In this document: piece by piece, positions 60,982 to 64,000 of the stretch
How positions within the stretch are numbered: the stretch's first letter is position 1
Layout of the letters: each line of letters begins with the position of its first letter
NCBI RefSeq assembly: GCF_910592395.1
Contig: NC_088318.1
Coordinates: 15,810,349-15,874,348 of the forward strand
Reading direction: 5' to 3'
DNA length: 64,000 bases
Origin: Lineus longissimus
Lineage: Eukaryota; Nemertea; Pilidiophora; Heteronemertea; Lineidae
Made by a program: the position numbers and the translations under genes
Notes under the pieces: generated by a model
What the model saw: the letters and a program-made list of their open reading frames with translations, nothing else
What the model was told of the DNA's origin: nothing
The model's database searches: none

Positions 60982-62297
60982 AAAATTTTCTTTCTTTACT
61001 GTATATTTCATTTTTATTATGCGGTTCTTTTTCCTCGTTATATTAGATATGCTGCCTGCAACATACCTACAGAAAGGACAATAACAATAGCCCATCTCCA
61101 AGATCTTCATTAGTGCTTTCTGATGGAACTGCATTCGCTGATCTCAAAATGAATTTCGCGACATTTCCTCTGAATAGGCTGTAGTCTTAATTAGTCTCCG
61201 CATCTCCGCAGCTGAGTTCACCGCGCGCTATAAGACCACTTTGAGGATAATAGATTTAATGGCGCACGATCTTGTGTCTGAGTTTGTCAAGTTCAGGTTC
61301 AGGGGTTTTCTTCAAGATGATAATGGATAATGATATTATTGATAATACTAATGATAATGATAAAAATAGTATATGTACATGAATAGATAAATAACAACAA
61401 AATGAAGAGAAAAATGTAATGGATTCACATGACCACCAGATCGAAAGTCCAGCATCACCAAGGCTTTCATGTTTTTCACCCCATGAACGACTCCAAGCCT
61501 GGAAATCAATGATCTGACAGAGATCAAACAGAGAGCGACCAATGCTTGGTTAGTTTCCACAACGTTTAGCAGTTAATGTCACAACTGCTGTCCTTATAAA
61601 CGACAAGCAAAGATCCTGCGATTCAAGTTTTTTTCACTCCTGCGTCAATACAAGAAAATGGAATATCTATAGAGGCGGAGGATATCGTAAACCACTGGTT
61701 ATACCAGGATGCAACCAAAATTAATGAAAATAAACATATAGTGCGCGGCGGATGCATCATGTTGTTTAATTGGTTTTCGGAGCAAATAAACTGCGAAATA
61801 ATCTGCAGAGCAAATTACCTTGGCCGTCCAACAACTGCTGCAGTTGACTTAGGGATCATATCAATTACAGACCTTATCACAGTGATCGATTCTACAACGA
61901 TCTGCTCGCATCCGCTGTTTCATCATCCGGAGATTGACACGGGTCTTCATTATCTCCCCCTACTTCTCATTCGGCCATCCTGAGATGATAATCAGCGGCT
62001 CTTGAGTTTGCTCCCAAAGTTTGGGAAAGATTTAAGATTCATGTAACCGATAATATACATTTGTATACTATTTCTTGAGGTGATTTCTCTGTTGTGCTGA
62101 CACAGACGATGACATAGAAGGTATGAGAAATACTATGCGCAAGAGAGGGATGATGCTTTATGGGATGATGTGGCAGAAGTGTTTAAGTCGATGAATATGC
62201 TTGTTGATTACACCATGAGATTATATGGGTGACAGTTGATACTACAACAGGGCTAGGAGAAGTGACGTACTAGAAGCAATCAAAATAGCCTTCCTAC

Positions 62298-62999
62298 CTT
62301 TTGTCCCAAGCGTAGATGAATTGGTATTTCCTCGTGGTTGTTTTGGTGCAGTATATCCATGATGTATTCTTGAAACACCACCAAACGCGTGATAAATGTA
62401 TCATTTTGCCAGCATCCTTCCATATTGTCAAAATCAATATCAAGAGTTTGGAGAAATACAACACTTTTCTTGTCCAGGCCTATTTGCTGCGGCCTTGACA
62501 TCAGCTCAGATTTCTTCATTTGTTCAAAGAGTATTATCCTGGAAGCCTTCCCTGATCGTAATGCTATGAGGACGGAGAGGAGCCCGATAGGCCCTGCTCC
62601 TACAACAATGACAGTCACACGCGATATTCTTTCTATTACATCCTCTAAGGTATTCCGAGTCAGGCTGAAAAAGACTACAACTAAAGCAGTCAGGAGGACA
62701 AAGTACCCGACTGACGATTGAGAGATCTGGTAAGGCGATACACACGGACAGGAACATGGTCCCTCTTGTTGGACGTCAATTGTTGAATTTCTCATATCGC
62801 TCTGGGACGCGTTCATACAACCTTTGGTGGTAAACGGACCCGACTCCACTCTGCACCAGAATAAATCCATCCAGGTTAGCCTCTCACTGACGGCAGCTAC
62901 TGGGATTCTCTCGCAGAGCTTCGCACCCAAACCAACTGCCTCCCTGTAACTATCGGCGATTACAGATGACTCGAACGCCGGCGTGCAGTGTGTCTTCAT
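62298..62999 (-). CDS. Second FAD monooxygenase first exon
   Basis: A 234-codon minus-strand exon starting at ATG 62999 and ending at a phase-0 donor (CAAAAG then GTAGGA). It aligns with exon 1 of the monooxygenase at 46.2-46.9 kb from the Rossmann motif onward: VGAGPIGLLS, RPQQIGLDKKSV, DFDNMEGCWQ, VVFQEYIMDIL and the final LRLGQK. The N-terminal 125 residues are unrelated in sequence, with a Cys-rich segment (62-86) and one membrane segment (about 96-113). The DG and GD motifs must come from downstream exons, but none besides those at 35.2-36.8 kb were found. It is either an alternative first exon of that gene (intron ~25.5 kb) or a separate gene that is truncated or has unrecognised exons. 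Confidence 0.85.
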
Positions 63000-64000
63000 G
63001 GCTGTCTAACCGTAATCGAGTGATTGCTATTGAACGGTTGCTGTTATTGCTGACTGTCACATATATCTCGTATCTCTAACGCTCATATATATGTAATTAA
63101 GAAGCGTGCTATCAGATCAGATGACCGCACTGAAAATCGTTGACATTTGCCGCTGTGTATCTACTTTGCATGCCAGCAATGCAGAATAAAAGCCAGATCG
63201 AGAGCACACGATAAGAAGAATTTTTTTAAATTACGTGCTCGGCTTCTGTGACATTGGCGGAATTTTGTCAACAGAGTTGTCGCCAATTCAGGCGACAACT
63301 TGACCCCCTCGAAACTCCCCCAATTCAATGCCATATAGATACCACGACGCCACCCGACAAGTGGTCGGCGACTGTTCATCCATCCTTAGGAAAGCAGGGA
63401 TTAATCTTTGCTTCTCCTGTCTTGCACCTGTCTTCGATACGTGGTGGCGCATGGTGGCAAGCAGGGGTACTCTCCTCCTGGCCTGGTAAATCCCACACCC
63501 AAGTTGTCCCTTTAAGAACGATCGATCTTGTCCGGAGGAATCATTCTAATAGCAAAATTATTCCGTCGAAACTTGTAGCGTTCTTGAACCCCACTATGTA
63601 TGATTCAGCCAGGAAGAGCAGGTTCGTCTAGCAAGTGTCTGTCCACTTCGTTTTTGTTAGTCTTTTTATCGAGAAGGTACAAGGAACGTCGGTTTTACCA
63701 GCAATTGAGTTGATGAAACGGCGGTGATCCTTCCGAGAGTCGCCCACGACCTCAGATGAGCCTGACGCTCGCGACTCTCATTTCACTGCAAGGCGACCTT
63801 CAAGCTGGTCGACGAGCTAGCATAAAGGGAACTCCCGTAGCCTCAACGTCAGTAGGTTTTTATACGTCATGGTAACTGCAATAAGACATGTCAGAAGAAG
63901 GAAGCTTCAAAGCCAGCAGACGCTACAGGCTGACACCAGGTTGACTAGTGTCCTTTATGATTGAACTCGAAGTCAACAATACCGCCGCAACAGACCCTTG
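63000..64000. other. Upstream of second FAD exon, no gene recognised
   Basis: Likely promoter region of the minus-strand exon at 62298-62999, followed by sequence in which a 127-codon plus-strand frame (63248-63631) shows no domain or splice structure. Confidence 0.4.

Larger units (their letters stand above)
46854..62297. other. 15 kb without a recognised host gene
   Basis: The interval between the two homologous first exons. It contains the repeats listed separately. I searched its minus strand for counterparts of monooxygenase exons 2-4 (the CDGTDGHS and GDASR regions) and found none. Open frames at 50551-51015 and 57909-58331 (minus) and 53551-53754 and 55208-55468 (plus) are longer than most, but show no domain or clear splice sites. 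Confidence 0.55.

Noticed and set aside
63248-63631. 127-codon plus-strand frame near the window end
   Set aside because: Low-complexity, proline- and serine-rich translation without a domain; lies in the probable promoter region of a minus-strand exon.

Overview
The window is genomic DNA of an invertebrate animal. The evidence is spliced genes with GT-AG introns, AATAAA polyadenylation signals, a CR1/L2-type non-LTR retrotransposon end, minisatellites, and a secreted protein combining C-type lectin and PAN domains. The phylum cannot be fixed from what is visible; a marine lophotrochozoan or invertebrate deuterostome would fit. Most of the sequence is non-coding and AT-leaning.

Layout. 1-12.6 kb: no recognisable host exon, a degenerate tandem repeat (0.28-0.75 kb), one copy of a dispersed short repeat (7.6 kb) and a 5'-truncated LINE (8.95-9.83 kb). 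12.8-16.2 kb: nine 3' exons of flap endonuclease 1 (FEN1) on the plus strand, covering its C-terminal ~284 residues; exons for the N-terminal ~96 residues were not found. 16.45-30.71 kb: two head-to-tail copies of a ~7.1 kb unit. Each carries a 95-aa ORF, a PAN/apple-like ORF, and a pair of intronless ~300-aa ORFs (called ORF1 and ORF2 here) that belong to no family I recognise, resemble each other, and look like beta-propeller proteins. The unit ends in the promoter and first 11-12 bases of a lectin gene. 30.70-34.14 kb: that lectin gene, five exons, 374 aa: signal peptide, two CTLDs, one PAN domain. 35.2-46.85 kb, minus strand: a four-exon, 485-aa membrane-anchored group A FAD monooxygenase with all three flavoprotein-hydroxylase motifs, rebuilt here by splicing. 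62.3-63.0 kb, minus strand: a second version of that gene's first exon, ending at the same codon position, in the same phase and with the same donor context. I found no second set of downstream exons, so the two may be alternative first exons of one locus. The 46.9-62.3 kb interval holds minisatellites, foldback elements, a dispersed repeat and a tRNA-like sequence.

The strongest candidate for something undescribed is the duplicated ORF1/ORF2 pair. Between the two copies, ORF2 has changed mostly at amino-acid-altering sites, and both of its indels keep the reading frame. A possible relative of the family and a remnant of its 3' flank lie inside introns of the neighbouring lectin gene. The second candidate is the FAD monooxygenase with two tandem first exons.
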